64,000 nt of DNA from an uncultured Chitinophaga sp. (GTDB taxonomy: Bacteria; Bacteroidota; Bacteroidia; Cytophagales; Cyclobacteriaceae): NCBI GenBank assembly GCA_902168205.1, contig CABHOK010000003.1, forward strand, positions 310,001-374,000, given 5' to 3'. Positions 25,892-35,830 of the stretch are shown piece by piece. The first letter of the stretch is position 1; the number at the start of each line of letters is the position of its first letter. A program made the position numbers and the translations under genes. The notes beneath the pieces were generated by a model. It did no database searches. It was not told where the DNA came from and was given only the letters and a program-made list of their open reading frames with translations.

Positions 25892-27454
25892 ATGAAAAGA
25901 CCCGACATGATCAGCGCCATCGAGCAGCAAGGAGATATACCCTGGGATGTACTCATCATCGGAGGTGGTGCTACAGGGTTAGGTGCGGCTGTAGAAGCCG
26001 CATCGCGCGGGTATAAAACATTGCTGGTAGAGCAACATGATTTTGCAAAGGGAACTTCGAGTCGCAGTACAAAACTGATTCACGGGGGTGTTCGCTATTT
26101 ACAGCAGGGAGATATAGGGCTGGTGCTCGAAGCCTTACACGAACGCGGTTTGCTGCGACAGAACGCTCCGCATTTGGTACGCAATCAACAGTTCATCATT
26201 CCGAATTATGAATGGTGGAACGGACCGTTCTATACCATCGGCATGAAGGTATATGATATGATGGCAGGTTCGTTAGGTCTTGGAGCGTCCGAACATATAT
26301 CGAAAGAAGAAACGATGCGGGCCATTGCTAACCTGAAAGAGGATGGCTTGCGCGGTGGCGTAATTTATTACGATGGCCAGTTTGATGACTCACGTCTCGC
26401 CATCAACCTTGCACAGACAGCCGTCAACGAAGGTGGTGTTGTGATCAACTATATGAAAGTAACATCGCTGCTGAAGGATGAAAAAGAATCTGTGAACGGT
26501 GCTGTTATAACCGATCAGGAAACCGGCAAGTCCTATACTATATATGCCAGGTCAACGATAAACTGTACAGGCGTATTCTCAGATGCTATATTGAAGATGG
26601 ATGATCCGCAGGCCGGCCGATCCATTGTACCGAGCCAGGGAGTACATGTGGTATTGGACCGTGAATTTTTGCAAGGTGATGCTGCTATTATGATACCCAA
26701 GACATCGGATGGTCGCGTATTGTTTGCTGTGCCCTGGCACGATAAAGTAGTAGTAGGCACAACGGATACGCTGGTGGAAAACGAAAGTCTTGAACCCCGC
26801 GCGCTGCAAGAGGAGATCGATTTTATTCTGAACACAGCGAGTCTCTATCTCACCCGCAAGCCTTCGCGTAGTGATGTGAAGAGTATATTTGCCGGGTTGC
26901 GTCCGTTAACAGCAAGCAATAACAAACAGACAAAAGATATATCGCGCAGTCATAAAATACTGGTATCGCTCTCCGGGTTGATCACGGTGGTAGGAGGTAA
27001 GTGGACAACCTATCGGAAGATGGGTGAAGATGTAATTGATCGCGCGGTAATGGTGGGCAATTTGCCGGAGCGTAATTCAGTTACCAAACAGCTTTCTATA
27101 CACGGTGCTATAGAACTTACCCATGCCGATGACCCGCTATATTTCTACGGCAGCGACAAAAAGTATATAGAAGAAATTATACAGGAAGATAAAAGTTTAG
27201 CAGAGAAGATTCATTCCTCCTTAAACATAATCAAAGCCGAAGTGGTGTGGGCCGCGCGTTCAGAAATGGCACGCACCGTTGAAGATGTACTGGCGCGCAG
27301 AACACGTGCACTTTTTCTGGATGCAGCTGCCAGTATAGAAATGGCTCCGACTGTAGCACAGCTGCTGGCCCGCGTGTTGGGGCGAGATGAAGCCTGGCAG
27401 CAAAAACAAATTGCTGAGTATACACAGCTTGCAAACGGATACAGGTTATTGTAA
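25892..27454 (+). CDS. glpD: FAD-dependent glycerol-3-phosphate dehydrogenase
   Basis: 520 residues. The FAD-binding Rossmann motif DVLIIGGGATGLGAAVEAASRG is at about 19-40, followed by SSRSTKLIHGGVRYLQQ, a signature of the GlpA/GlpD family. The C-terminal domain (about 390-515) has the accessory helical region (WAARSEMARTVEDVLARRTR) found in GlpD. It oxidises glycerol-3-phosphate to dihydroxyacetone phosphate and passes electrons to quinone at the inner membrane. It directly follows glpK and completes glycerol catabolism. Confidence 0.95.
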   Translation: MKRPDMISAIEQQGDIPWDVLIIGGGATGLGAAVEAASRGYKTLLVEQHDFAKGTSSRSTKLIHGGVRYLQQGDIGLVLEALHERGLLRQNAPHLVRNQQFIIPNYEWWNGPFYTIGMKVYDMMAGSLGLGASEHISKEETMRAIANLKEDGLRGGVIYYDGQFDDSRLAINLAQTAVNEGGVVINYMKVTSLLKDEKESVNGAVITDQETGKSYTIYARSTINCTGVFSDAILKMDDPQAGRSIVPSQGVHVVLDREFLQGDAAIMIPKTSDGRVLFAVPWHDKVVVGTTDTLVENESLEPRALQEEIDFILNTASLYLTRKPSRSDVKSIFAGLRPLTASNNKQTKDISRSHKILVSLSGLITVVGGKWTTYRKMGEDVIDRAVMVGNLPERNSVTKQLSIHGAIELTHADDPLYFYGSDKKYIEEIIQEDKSLAEKIHSSLNIIKAEVVWAARSEMARTVEDVLARRTRALFLDAAASIEMAPTVAQLLARVLGRDEAWQQKQIAEYTQLANGYRLL

Positions 27455-27538
27455 ATTCAATGTAGCATACGCTGGCACATTTCTTTGTTGTGTAGTCATG
27501 ATAACTCCTTAATATTGCATTGAATTAAATAAGGCAGC

Positions 27539-28201
27539 ATGAGTACAAAAGCGTTTATATTCGACCTGAACGGAACGATGATCGATGACATGCATTTTCA
27601 TTTGAAGATCTGGCATGATGTATTAACAAATGATCTTGGCGCAAAACTTACCCTGGAAGAAACGCGGAGTCACATGTACGGGAAGAATGATGAATTACTC
27701 GCACGTGTATTCGGTGAAGGACATTTTACTCCGGAAGAAGTAGCAGAGATATCACTACGTAAAGAAGATAAATACCAGGAGGCATTTAAACCACACCTCG
27801 ATCTTTTACCCGGATTGTTCGACTTCCTCGAAGAGGCACATCAGCATGGTATACGCCTTGCCATTGGTTCGGCAGCGATTCCCTATAACATTGATTTTGT
27901 GTTGGATAATCTTAACATCCGTCACTACTTTAAAGTAATTGTCAGTGCGCACGATGTGTTGCAAAGTAAACCTCATCCGGAAGTATTTGCAAAGGCAGCA
28001 GAGTTACTTGGTGTACCTGCACATAACTGCACCGTATTTGAAGATGCTCCCAAAGGCGTAGAAGCTGCTGATAAAGCAGGTATGCAAACTGTAGTGGTCA
28101 CTACCATGCACACACCGGAAGAGTTTAACAACCGCGCGAACATATTGATGTATACCAAAGACTATAGGAATCCTTTGCTGAAGGAATTGTTGCTCGGATA
28201 A
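27539..28201 (+). CDS. HAD-superfamily phosphatase/phosphomutase (beta-phosphoglucomutase-like)
   Basis: 220 residues, HAD subfamily IA with a helical cap (about 16-90). Motif I reads D9-L-N11-G-T instead of the usual DxDGT, so the second acidic residue is Asn. Motif II is at IGSAA, motif III at the Lys of SKPHPEVF and motif IV at FEDAPKGVEAA. The cap and length fit beta-phosphoglucomutase-like or sugar-phosphate phosphatases. It follows glpD by 84 bp on the same strand and could be co-transcribed, but a role in glycerol use (for example on glycerol phosphate) is only suggested by position. Confidence 0.88.
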   Translation: MSTKAFIFDLNGTMIDDMHFHLKIWHDVLTNDLGAKLTLEETRSHMYGKNDELLARVFGEGHFTPEEVAEISLRKEDKYQEAFKPHLDLLPGLFDFLEEAHQHGIRLAIGSAAIPYNIDFVLDNLNIRHYFKVIVSAHDVLQSKPHPEVFAKAAELLGVPAHNCTVFEDAPKGVEAADKAGMQTVVVTTMHTPEEFNNRANILMYTKDYRNPLLKELLLG

Positions 28202-28224
28202 AATCTTTATGGAATTTTATATAC

Positions 28225-28255
28225 AAATGATAAACCACGAACCGGTTTATCATTT
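28225..28255. terminator. Bidirectional terminator between the HAD and Fic genes
   Basis: AAATGATAAACC pairs perfectly with GGTTTATCATTT over a 7-base loop, between two convergent genes. The plus-strand side is followed by GTTATTTGTT; the minus side reads out into ATTCCATAAAG. Confidence 0.7.
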
Positions 28256-28263
28256 GTTATTTG

Positions 28264-29385
28264 TTAACTGATTGTACGTTGCTGATTTTTCACTCTGTAA
28301 CTCGTACTTCTTCCTCCGCCTTCTTCCTTTTCCAAAACTCCTTTTTTAATCAAGTCCTGTATATCCCGGAGGGCAGTATCCGGAGAGCACTTGGCAATCT
28401 TTGCCCACTTGGATGATGTTAGCTTGCCGTCAAGTCCATCCAGCAGTTTGTTAAGCATTTTTCGCTGGCGGTCATTCAAAGAGACTGCCTGATGTCCTTC
28501 CCAGAACTTTGCCTTCTGCGTTACAGTTGATAAGTTTTCTTCTGATGATGAAATTGATCTGTCAAGACATTCTAAAAACCATAACAGCCAGGAAGTGACG
28601 TCAAGATTTCCTTTCTGTGTTTTCTCCAGTACATCATAGTATGTATTTCGCTCGCGTTGAATTTGTGCAGACATACTATAGAAACGTTGCTGGCTCTCGT
28701 CAGCTCTTGCTAACTGCATATCTGCAATGGCCCTCGCGATACGACCATTGCCATCATCGAACGGGTGAATGGTAACAAACCAAAGATGTGCTATAGCAGC
28801 TTTGAGTACAGGATCTATCGGTATAGGGTTATTGAACCATTCGATAAACGCATTCATCTCAACATGAAGTCTTGTAGCTTCGGGGGCTTCATAATGAACT
28901 TTCTCTCTACCAATAGCACCGGATACAACCTGCATCGGACCTTTCGCATCATCCCGCCAACCGCCTACCAGTATTTTATACATGCCGCTTCTTCCGGTCG
29001 GAAACAATGCTGCATGCCATCCGAATAAACGCTCATCGGTTAAAGACACATCATATCGTTGTGTCGCATCTAGCATCATCTCCACTATACCTTCAACATT
29101 TCGGTTACTCGAAACTTCTCCCGCTATTTCAATTCCAAGACGTTTGGCGATTGATGAACGTACCTGGTCAACGGGTAATTTCTCTCCTTCAATCTCGCTC
29201 GACTTCGTCACATCAAGAGTCAGTGTCTCTAACGTTGCTTCTTCTCTCAACCGAAAACCTAAACCTTCCAGCTTTCCAAGAAGTCGACCTTGCTTATGCC
29301 GCACCGTAGAGAGTAGCGATATAAGTTTATCATCCTCCCATTTGAAAGTCGGCCACTCCTTTAATAAATGAATGTAAGTACTCAT
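28264..29385 (-). CDS. Fic-family protein (DUF4172-type, self-inhibited)
   Basis: 373 residues from the ATG at 29385; the open frame reaches a TTG at 29448, inside the repeat-rich promoter region. The N-terminal helical domain resembles DUF4172. It contains the S62-x3-E66-G67 motif that fits the [S/T]xxxE[G/N] inhibitory helix of class II Fic proteins. The Fic core is H207-PFDDGNGR-215, complete with catalytic His and Arg. A winged-helix C-terminus (SLNDRQRKMLNKLLDGL... KWAKIAKCSPDTALRDI) suggests DNA binding. Fic enzymes transfer AMP from ATP to protein side chains. The wHTH plus the promoter box array suggest autoregulation; that is inference. Confidence 0.92.
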   Translation of the reverse strand: MSTYIHLLKEWPTFKWEDDKLISLLSTVRHKQGRLLGKLEGLGFRLREEATLETLTLDVTKSSEIEGEKLPVDQVRSSIAKRLGIEIAGEVSSNRNVEGIVEMMLDATQRYDVSLTDERLFGWHAALFPTGRSGMYKILVGGWRDDAKGPMQVVSGAIGREKVHYEAPEATRLHVEMNAFIEWFNNPIPIDPVLKAAIAHLWFVTIHPFDDGNGRIARAIADMQLARADESQQRFYSMSAQIQRERNTYYDVLEKTQKGNLDVTSWLLWFLECLDRSISSSEENLSTVTQKAKFWEGHQAVSLNDRQRKMLNKLLDGLDGKLTSSKWAKIAKCSPDTALRDIQDLIKKGVLEKEEGGGRSTSYRVKNQQRTIS

Positions 29386-29387
29386 TC

Positions 29388-29488
29388 TCCGCAAGATGTG
29401 CGGTAAATAACGCCAATAATCTCCGCATTCCCAAGATATTCTCCGCAAATAATGCGGAGATAAGACCGCCTATTCCCCGCATTTCCCT
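29388..29488 (-). promoter_or_regulatory. Array of TGCGGAGA boxes upstream of and overlapping the fic start
   Basis: Reading the minus strand towards fic there are copies of TGCGGAGA or close variants at about 29473-29482 (ATGCGGGGAA), 29453-29460 (inverted), 29440-29447, 29419-29426 and 29385-29393, the last running into the start ATG. The pair 29440-29460 is a perfect inverted repeat (8-bp arms, 5-bp spacer). The arrangement looks like an operator array for the gene's own winged-helix domain. Confidence 0.6.
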
Positions 29489-29492
29489 TCGT

Positions 29493-29539
29493 CAAAATTG
29501 AGTTGACTTGCAGTTTCTGAATTACAAAATTGAGTTAAC
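29493..29539. repeat. Two direct repeats between fic and araB
   Basis: CAAAATTGAGTTGAC at 29493 and CAAAATTGAGTTAAC at 29525 differ at one base and are offset by 32 bp, about three helical turns. They lie in the divergent fic-araB region, outside the TGCGGAGA array. Confidence 0.5.
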
Positions 29540-29584
29540 AAGCAGCTGTTGTAAAAGTTTTCGCGTTTTTTTAAATGTTGATTA

Positions 29585-29612
29585 TACACTTATAAAAATT
29601 ATCGTATCTTAG
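29585..29612 (+). promoter_or_regulatory. Candidate AraR-type operator and promoter of araB
   Basis: TACACTTAT at 29585-29593 is the reverse complement of ATAAGTGTA, also found twice upstream of the GH51 gene at 38367 and 38395. Here it lies in TTATACACTTATAA, a 5-4-5 palindrome. TATCTTAG at 29605-29612 resembles the TAnnTTTG -7 element, and the box would overlap the -33 to -19 zone. The araB start is 36 bp further on. Confidence 0.4.
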
Positions 29613-29647
29613 CCAACGTTTCAAACGATTGATCATCAAAAAAAAGT

Positions 29648-31339
29648 ATGTCGAAGGGTTATGTCATCGGAGTGGATTATGGAACGGATTCCGTTCGCTC
29701 CATTATAGTAGATGCAGCATCGGGCGCAGAAATAGCGTCTTCCGTTTTTTATTATCCGCGATGGCGCGATGGATTGTTCTGCAATCCGGCCAAGAATCAA
29801 TTCCGGCAACATCCGAAAGATTATGTTGAAGGGTTGGAAGCGACTATCAAGCAATGTCTTCAACAGGCAGGTGCTTCGGTGCGCAGCCAGGTAAAAGCAA
29901 TTGCTGTCGATACAACAGGATCAACACCCGTAGCTGTCGATAAAAATGGAACACCACTCGCTCTTACACCGGGCTTTGAAAATAATCCCAACGCCATGTT
30001 TGTGTTGTGGAAAGATCATACCTCAACAAAAGAGGCAGCCGAGATCAACGAACATGCCGAGCGATTCGATGTAAACTACCTGCAATATGTAGGAGGTATA
30101 TATTCGTCTGAATGGTTCTGGGCAAAATTACTTCATGTGTTGCGTGAAGATGAAGCAGTGCGAAGAGCCTGTTACTCATGGGTAGAACATTGCGACTGGA
30201 TTCCATATTTACTCACCGGTGGTAATGATGTACATGCGCTTAAACGTGGTGTATGTTCCGCAGGTCATAAAGCATTATGGTCAGCCGACTTTAACGGATT
30301 ACCTCCGGATGAATTTTTCAGTTCGCTCGATCCGCTTTTAAAAGGATATACTTCGCGATTATTTACCGATACGTATACATCTGATAAACCTGCAGGCAGG
30401 CTTAGTAAAGAATGGGCTGAACGTTTAGGACTCGCCACCGATGTTGTGGTGGGTGTTGGTGCGTTCGATTGCCACATGGGGGCTGTCGGTGGACAGATCG
30501 AACCGTATCACCTCAGTAAAGTGATGGGTACATCTACCTGCGATATGATGGTGGTGCCGGTAAACGATATGGAAGGTAAACTTGTACGCGGTATATGCGG
30601 GCAGGTAAATGGTTCTATTATACCGGGCATGATCGGACTCGAAGCAGGGCAATCTGCTTTTGGTGATACCTATGCATGGTTCAAGAATTTACTGGCATGG
30701 CCGGTTGAGACATTGCTGAAATCATCGTCGATCGTAACACCGGATATAGCAGAGAAACTGAAAGCAGAATTACTGGACAAAATTGTTCCGGAGTTAACGC
30801 GACAAGCAGCAGCTCTGCCGTTGGATGAAAGCAGTGAGCTTGCTATAGATTGGCTCAACGGAAGAAGAACACCTGATGCAAACCAGGAATTGAAAGGTGC
30901 AGTTACCGGATTGAATTTAGGTACCGATGCTCCGCGACTTTTCAAAGCATGGGTAGAAGCTACATGCTTCGGAGCAAAAGCAATTGTAGATCGCTTTAAC
31001 AAAGAAGGTGTACCGGTAAAAGGTCTCATTGGTATGGGCGGTGTAGCCAAGAAGTCGCCCTATATCATGCAGGTAATGGCCGATGTCATGAACATGCCAA
31101 TCCGCATTCACAAATCAGAACAAACCTGTGCTGCTGGTGCCGCTATGTTTGCTGCTACCGCTGCCGGTATATATACAAAAGTAGAAGATGCCATGAACAC
31201 GATGGGACAAGGCTTCGATGCCGAATATAAACCGAATGCATCGGCAGCCGCTATATATGCCAAACGCTATAAACAATACCTGGAAACAGGTCGCCAGCTT
31301 GAGAAGGCACCTGCACCGGTATCAACCGTAGCACTATAA
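29648..31339 (+). CDS. araB: Ribulokinase
   Basis: 563 residues, the standard length of AraB. FGGY-family kinase with GVDYGTDSVRSIIVDA near the start (phosphate-binding), TTGSTPVAVD, LWKDHTS and a C-terminal G-rich domain GLIGMGGVAKKSPYIMQVMAD. It phosphorylates L-ribulose (and weaker related ketoses) at C5. It is the first gene of the arabinose operon; araD follows after 42 bp. The start has no strong Shine-Dalgarno, as usual in Bacteroidota. Confidence 0.96.
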   Translation: MSKGYVIGVDYGTDSVRSIIVDAASGAEIASSVFYYPRWRDGLFCNPAKNQFRQHPKDYVEGLEATIKQCLQQAGASVRSQVKAIAVDTTGSTPVAVDKNGTPLALTPGFENNPNAMFVLWKDHTSTKEAAEINEHAERFDVNYLQYVGGIYSSEWFWAKLLHVLREDEAVRRACYSWVEHCDWIPYLLTGGNDVHALKRGVCSAGHKALWSADFNGLPPDEFFSSLDPLLKGYTSRLFTDTYTSDKPAGRLSKEWAERLGLATDVVVGVGAFDCHMGAVGGQIEPYHLSKVMGTSTCDMMVVPVNDMEGKLVRGICGQVNGSIIPGMIGLEAGQSAFGDTYAWFKNLLAWPVETLLKSSSIVTPDIAEKLKAELLDKIVPELTRQAAALPLDESSELAIDWLNGRRTPDANQELKGAVTGLNLGTDAPRLFKAWVEATCFGAKAIVDRFNKEGVPVKGLIGMGGVAKKSPYIMQVMADVMNMPIRIHKSEQTCAAGAAMFAATAAGIYTKVEDAMNTMGQGFDAEYKPNASAAAIYAKRYKQYLETGRQLEKAPAPVSTVAL

Positions 31340-31381
31340 TTACCAAATCTAAATCTATCATACCGTCCCTATATTTTAAGA

Positions 31382-32083
31382 ATGAGTAAGTACGATTCTA
31401 TAAAGCAGTCTGCCTATAACGCTAACATGCAGCTTCCTAAACTCGGCCTGGTAATTTTTACCTTCGGGAATGTAAGCGCAGCCGACCGGAAAGAAGGAGT
31501 TTTCGCCATCAAGCCCAGCGGTGTTCCCTATGAAGAATTATCACCCGAGAAAATGGTGATTGTGGATTTTGACGGAAAAACAGTGGAAGGAAAACTTCGT
31601 CCATCGTCTGATACAAAAACACATGCTGTACTTTATAAACATTGGGAAAAGATTGGTGGTATAGTACATACACACTCAACGTATGCAACGGCCTGGGCAC
31701 AATCACAGCGTGATATACCTATATTTGGCACTACCCATGCCGATCATAATACGGTAGATATACCCTGCGCTCCGCCTATGGACGATAAAATGATACAGGG
31801 TGATTACGAATATGAAACAGGTTTCCAGATCATGAACTGCCTGCAGGAACGCAAGCTTAGTTACGAAGAGATCGAGATGATACTGGTAGGCAACCACGCG
31901 CCATTCACCTGGGGTAAAACTCCTGAAAAAGCAGTATATAATAGTGCCGTGCTGGAATCGGTAGCGCAGATGGCATTGCTTACCGAGCAGATCAATCCGA
32001 AAGCACCACGGTTAAAAGATGCGCTCATTAAAAAGCACTATGAACGCAAACATGGTCCTGATTCCTATTACGGCCAGAGCTGA
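31382..32083 (+). CDS. araD: L-ribulose-5-phosphate 4-epimerase
   Basis: 233 residues, class II aldolase/epimerase fold. The motif IKPSGVPYEELSPEKMVI near the start, VHTHSTYATAWAQ (zinc-binding His pair) and HADH at about 119 fit AraD. The enzyme converts L-ribulose-5-phosphate to D-xylulose-5-phosphate, which enters the pentose phosphate pathway. It stands between araB and a secreted arabinofuranosidase. The N-terminus starts directly in the fold, so the start codon is well chosen. Confidence 0.95.
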   Translation: MSKYDSIKQSAYNANMQLPKLGLVIFTFGNVSAADRKEGVFAIKPSGVPYEELSPEKMVIVDFDGKTVEGKLRPSSDTKTHAVLYKHWEKIGGIVHTHSTYATAWAQSQRDIPIFGTTHADHNTVDIPCAPPMDDKMIQGDYEYETGFQIMNCLQERKLSYEEIEMILVGNHAPFTWGKTPEKAVYNSAVLESVAQMALLTEQINPKAPRLKDALIKKHYERKHGPDSYYGQS

Positions 32084-32129
32084 CTATAGATATCGATCCT
32101 CCATGTCAACCCAACACTATGCATAGATC

Positions 32130-34139
32130 ATGAAGAAGCTGTTTTTAATTTTACTGCTGCTGCCAGCGTTACCCGTGTGGTCGCAGCATCGCGATTACCC
32201 GATTCAGGCAGTGCCGTTCACGCAAGTGAAGCTATCGGACAATTTCTGGTTGCCGCGCATAAAAACAAATCATACGGTAACTATACCGGCATCTTTTGAG
32301 CGCTGTGAAAATACCGGTCGCGTAAAGAACTTTGAGATGGCCGCAGCCAAAAGCGGAAAGTTCTGTACCGTATTTCCGTTTGATGATACCGATATCTATA
32401 AAACAATTGAAGGTGCTTCTTTTTCATTATCACTATACCCGGATAAAAAGCTGGAGCTATACATTGATACACTTATCATGAAAGTGCAGGCAGCGCAGGA
32501 GCCAGATGGATATTTATATACTGCCCGCACTATCAACCCCGAAGAACCACACCACTGGTCGGGTAAAGAGCGTTGGGAGAAAGAACGTGAACTGAGCCAT
32601 GAGCTTTATAACTCCGGTCACTTGTACGAAGCAGCTGCAGCTCATTATCAGGCTACAGGCAAGCGTAATCTGTTGAATATAGCACTTCGTAATGCAGACC
32701 TGGTGTGCGCTACATTTGGTCACGATAAGAAACACGTTGCACCGGGCCACCAGGTTGTGGAGATGGGACTGGTAAAACTCTATCGCATCACCGGTAAAAA
32801 AGAATATCTGGAAACCGCGAAGTATTTCATAGAAGAACGCGGACACTTCGATGGCTATGATGCCAAGAGTAAAGATCTGTGGAAGAACGGAGCCTACTGG
32901 CAAGATCATATACCGGCAGCCGATCAGCGTGAGGCTGTAGGACATGCCGTGCGTGCAGCCTATCTATATGCTGCCATGGCAGATATAGCAGCGCTGACCG
33001 ATGATAAAGGCCTTTTGAATGCTATCGACTCGATCTGGAATAACGTAGTAACTAAAAAGATATATGTGCAAGGCGGTATAGGAGCGGTTGGTGATGGTGA
33101 ACGTTTTGGCGAAAACTATGAACTCCCCAATGCAACGGCATACAATGAAACCTGTGCAGCGATTGCCAATGTATACTGGAACCACCGCATGTTCCTGTTG
33201 CATGGGGAATCAAAATATATAGATATACTGGAAAAGTCGTTGTACAACGGATTGATCTCCGGTGTAGGCATGGATGGTAAATCATTCTTTTATACCAACG
33301 CCATGGAGATCAAAAACAGTTATCAGCATAAACACATGGAAGCCGAGCGTTCAGGATGGTTCCCATGCTCATGCTGTCCAACAAATGTTACGCGACTCAT
33401 TCCTTCTGTTCCCGGGTATATATATGCACAGAAGGCGAATGATGTATACGTGAACCTTTTTATAAGCGGTACATCTACACTTACGGTAAATAATAAGCAG
33501 GTACAGATCGAGCAAAAAAATAATTATCCGTGGGATGGTAAACTTGCTTTCCACATAACGCCCAAAGCAACGCAGGTCTTTACCTTACTGGTTCGCATTC
33601 CCGGTTGGACTCAAGGACAAGCCATGCCTTCGAATCTATATGCCTTCGAAAATGCAACGGGTAATAAAGCAACGATCACAATTAATGGTAAGCCGGAAAA
33701 TTATGCCGTTGCGAATGGCTACGCAGTGCTGACTCGTAAATGGAAGAAAGGTGATGTGGTAGAGGTAAATTTACCGATGGATGTTCAGCGTATTACAGCC
33801 AACAAGAAAGTGGAAGACGATCTTGGTAAAGTAGCAATACAACGCGGTCCGCTGATCTACTGCGCGGAATGGCCTGATAACAACGGGAAAGTAAGTAACA
33901 TTATATTACCGAAGGGCACTACACTTACACCCGAGTATAAAGGTGACCTGCTGAATGGCGTAACCGTATTGAAAGGCGAAACCCCTGCGGTAAAAATCGA
34001 TAGTCAGAATAATACTATATCAACCGTAAAACAGAATTTCACAGCGATACCCTATTACGCCTGGGCACACCGTGGTAAAGGCGAAATGACTGTGTGGTTT
34101 CCTGAAAAAATTACCGATGTGAGTATCATTTCCAAATAG
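32130..34139 (+). CDS. Secreted GH127 beta-L-arabinofuranosidase-like enzyme
   Basis: 669 residues. A signal peptide ([18 protein letters not shown]) is followed by an (alpha/alpha)6 domain of the GH127 family. E340 in [12 protein letters not shown] and the Cys group C413, C415, C416 in FPCSCCPTN correspond to the Glu and Cys residues of the zinc-binding active site of characterised GH127 enzymes, where one Cys acts as nucleophile. A C-terminal beta-sandwich (about 430-640) follows. It would release beta-linked L-arabinose from glycans or proteins in the periplasm. Located between araD and araA, it ties the locus to arabinose-containing polymers. Confidence 0.93.
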   Translation: MKKLFLILLLLPALPVWSQHRDYPIQAVPFTQVKLSDNFWLPRIKTNHTVTIPASFERCENTGRVKNFEMAAAKSGKFCTVFPFDDTDIYKTIEGASFSLSLYPDKKLELYIDTLIMKVQAAQEPDGYLYTARTINPEEPHHWSGKERWEKERELSHELYNSGHLYEAAAAHYQATGKRNLLNIALRNADLVCATFGHDKKHVAPGHQVVEMGLVKLYRITGKKEYLETAKYFIEERGHFDGYDAKSKDLWKNGAYWQDHIPAADQREAVGHAVRAAYLYAAMADIAALTDDKGLLNAIDSIWNNVVTKKIYVQGGIGAVGDGERFGENYELPNATAYNETCAAIANVYWNHRMFLLHGESKYIDILEKSLYNGLISGVGMDGKSFFYTNAMEIKNSYQHKHMEAERSGWFPCSCCPTNVTRLIPSVPGYIYAQKANDVYVNLFISGTSTLTVNNKQVQIEQKNNYPWDGKLAFHITPKATQVFTLLVRIPGWTQGQAMPSNLYAFENATGNKATITINGKPENYAVANGYAVLTRKWKKGDVVEVNLPMDVQRITANKKVEDDLGKVAIQRGPLIYCAEWPDNNGKVSNIILPKGTTLTPEYKGDLLNGVTVLKGETPAVKIDSQNNTISTVKQNFTAIPYYAWAHRGKGEMTVWFPEKITDVSIISK

Positions 34140-34168
34140 CATTTAAAAAGTATAAAACAATTACGTCA

Positions 34169-35659
34169 ATGACCGATCTGAAAAAATTAGAAGTGTGGTT
34201 TGTTACCGGTAGCCAGCATTTGTATGGTGAGGAGACCTTGAAGCAAGTGGCCGAGCATTCTCAACAGATAGCCCGAGCGTTGGATGGTTCCGCTGCGATA
34301 CCGGTAAAAGTTGTATTCAAACCCGTATTAAAAACACCGGAAGAGATCTATCACCTCTGCCAGGAAGTAAATACAGCGAAGAATTGTATCGGTATAATTG
34401 CATGGATGCATACATTCTCGCCAGCGAAGATGTGGATCGGTGGATTGAAAGTCCTGCAGAAGCCATTACTACATTTGCATACACAATTCAACCGAGATAT
34501 ACCGTGGAAAGATATCGACATGGATTTCATGAACCTCAACCAGAGTGCACATGGTGACCGCGAGTTTGGTTTCATTATGTCGCGCATGCGCCTGGAGCGC
34601 AAGGTGGTTGTAGGACATTGGGAAGATAAAGGTGTACAGGAGCGCCTCAACGTATGGCTACGTGCAGCCAGCGGGTGGCATGATCTGCAAGGCGCGAAGT
34701 TCTGTCGCTTCGGTGATAACATGCGCCAGGTAGCCGTTACCGATGGTGATAAAGTAGAAGCCGAGATTAAATTCGGTTATTCTGTAAACGGATATGGTAT
34801 AGGCGACCTCGTGAAAGTGATCAACGCAGTATCAGACGATGCCATCGCAAAACTTGCCGGTGAATACGAACAACGATATACACTAGCCACTGCGTTGCGT
34901 AAAGGTGGCGACAAGCATAATTCACTACGCGAAGCAGCGAAGATCGAAATAGGACTTCGTACATTTTTGCAGGACGGTAACTTTAAAGGTTTCACCGATA
35001 CCTTCGAAGATCTGCATGGTCTCGTACAACTTCCCGGTATAGCCGTGCAACGCCTGATGGCCGAAGGCTACGGCTTCGGAGCAGAAGGCGATTGGAAAAC
35101 AGCTGCATTAGTTCGCGCGATGAAAGTGATGGGTTCCGGCTTGAAAGGCGGTAACTCGTTCATGGAAGACTATACATATCACTTCGATCCTGCCAACCAA
35201 ATGGTATTAGGTGCGCACATGCTGGAGATATGCGAATCTATAGCAGATGGGAAACCTTCATGCGAAATACATCCGCTTGGTATAGGTGGCAAAGCCGATC
35301 CGGTTCGTCTGGTGTTCAACAGTGCACCGGGTGCAGCATTGAATGCATCGGTAATAGATATGGGCAATCGCTTCAGACTATTGGTGAACGAAGTGGAGGC
35401 CGTAGCACCGCTGCATGATTTGCCAAAACTCCCGGTAGCGCGTGTACTCTGGAAACCATACCCCGATATGCCAACCGGCTGTGCCGCTTGGATACTCGCA
35501 GGCGGAGCACACCATACCTGCTATAGCCAGAACCTGACTTCCGAACACTTACAGGATTTTGCGGAGATGGCCGGAATCGAATATGTACTCATCGGCAAAC
35601 AAACCAACCTCTACCAGTTCAAAAATGAACTGCGGTGGAATGAAATATACTATAAATAG
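34169..35659 (+). CDS. araA: L-arabinose isomerase
   Basis: 496 residues, the standard AraA length. Features are the N-terminal [31 protein letters not shown], and the core [35 protein letters not shown] with the metal-binding Glu and His residues in their usual spacing. It converts L-arabinose to L-ribulose with Mn2+ in the cytoplasm. It follows the GH127 gene by 29 bp and completes the araB-araD-araA pathway set. Confidence 0.96.
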   Translation: MTDLKKLEVWFVTGSQHLYGEETLKQVAEHSQQIARALDGSAAIPVKVVFKPVLKTPEEIYHLCQEVNTAKNCIGIIAWMHTFSPAKMWIGGLKVLQKPLLHLHTQFNRDIPWKDIDMDFMNLNQSAHGDREFGFIMSRMRLERKVVVGHWEDKGVQERLNVWLRAASGWHDLQGAKFCRFGDNMRQVAVTDGDKVEAEIKFGYSVNGYGIGDLVKVINAVSDDAIAKLAGEYEQRYTLATALRKGGDKHNSLREAAKIEIGLRTFLQDGNFKGFTDTFEDLHGLVQLPGIAVQRLMAEGYGFGAEGDWKTAALVRAMKVMGSGLKGGNSFMEDYTYHFDPANQMVLGAHMLEICESIADGKPSCEIHPLGIGGKADPVRLVFNSAPGAALNASVIDMGNRFRLLVNEVEAVAPLHDLPKLPVARVLWKPYPDMPTGCAAWILAGGAHHTCYSQNLTSEHLQDFAEMAGIEYVLIGKQTNLYQFKNELRWNEIYYK

Positions 35660-35830
35660 TTGCGAGCCGTGAGCTGCGAGCTTCGCGTAGTTTGCAGCTC
35701 ATGGCGCAATTTGTATTACTAACATGTACTTATTGATAAATAAACTATACTACTAAATAACAACGTCTTGTGAGCAGTTGGCTATCTCGTAGCTAGCAGC
35801 TGGCAACTCGTAGCTCAAAACCCAGGTGCC
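35660..35830. repeat. Spacer between araA and symporter with degenerate AGCTCGTAGC-type repeats
   Basis: The 171-bp spacer carries GAGCCGTGAGCTGCGAGC and CAGCTCATGG near the left end, and CTCGTAGCTAGCAGCTGGC and CTCGTAGCTC near the right, all of the AGCTCGCAGC word family seen in other spacers. No gene or clear promoter is visible. Confidence 0.5.

Noticed and set aside
28225-28255. Possible attachment or inverted-repeat end of a mobile element between the HAD and Fic genes
   Set aside because: It is a symmetric stem-loop between convergent genes with no transposase or integrase near it, so a shared terminator explains it.
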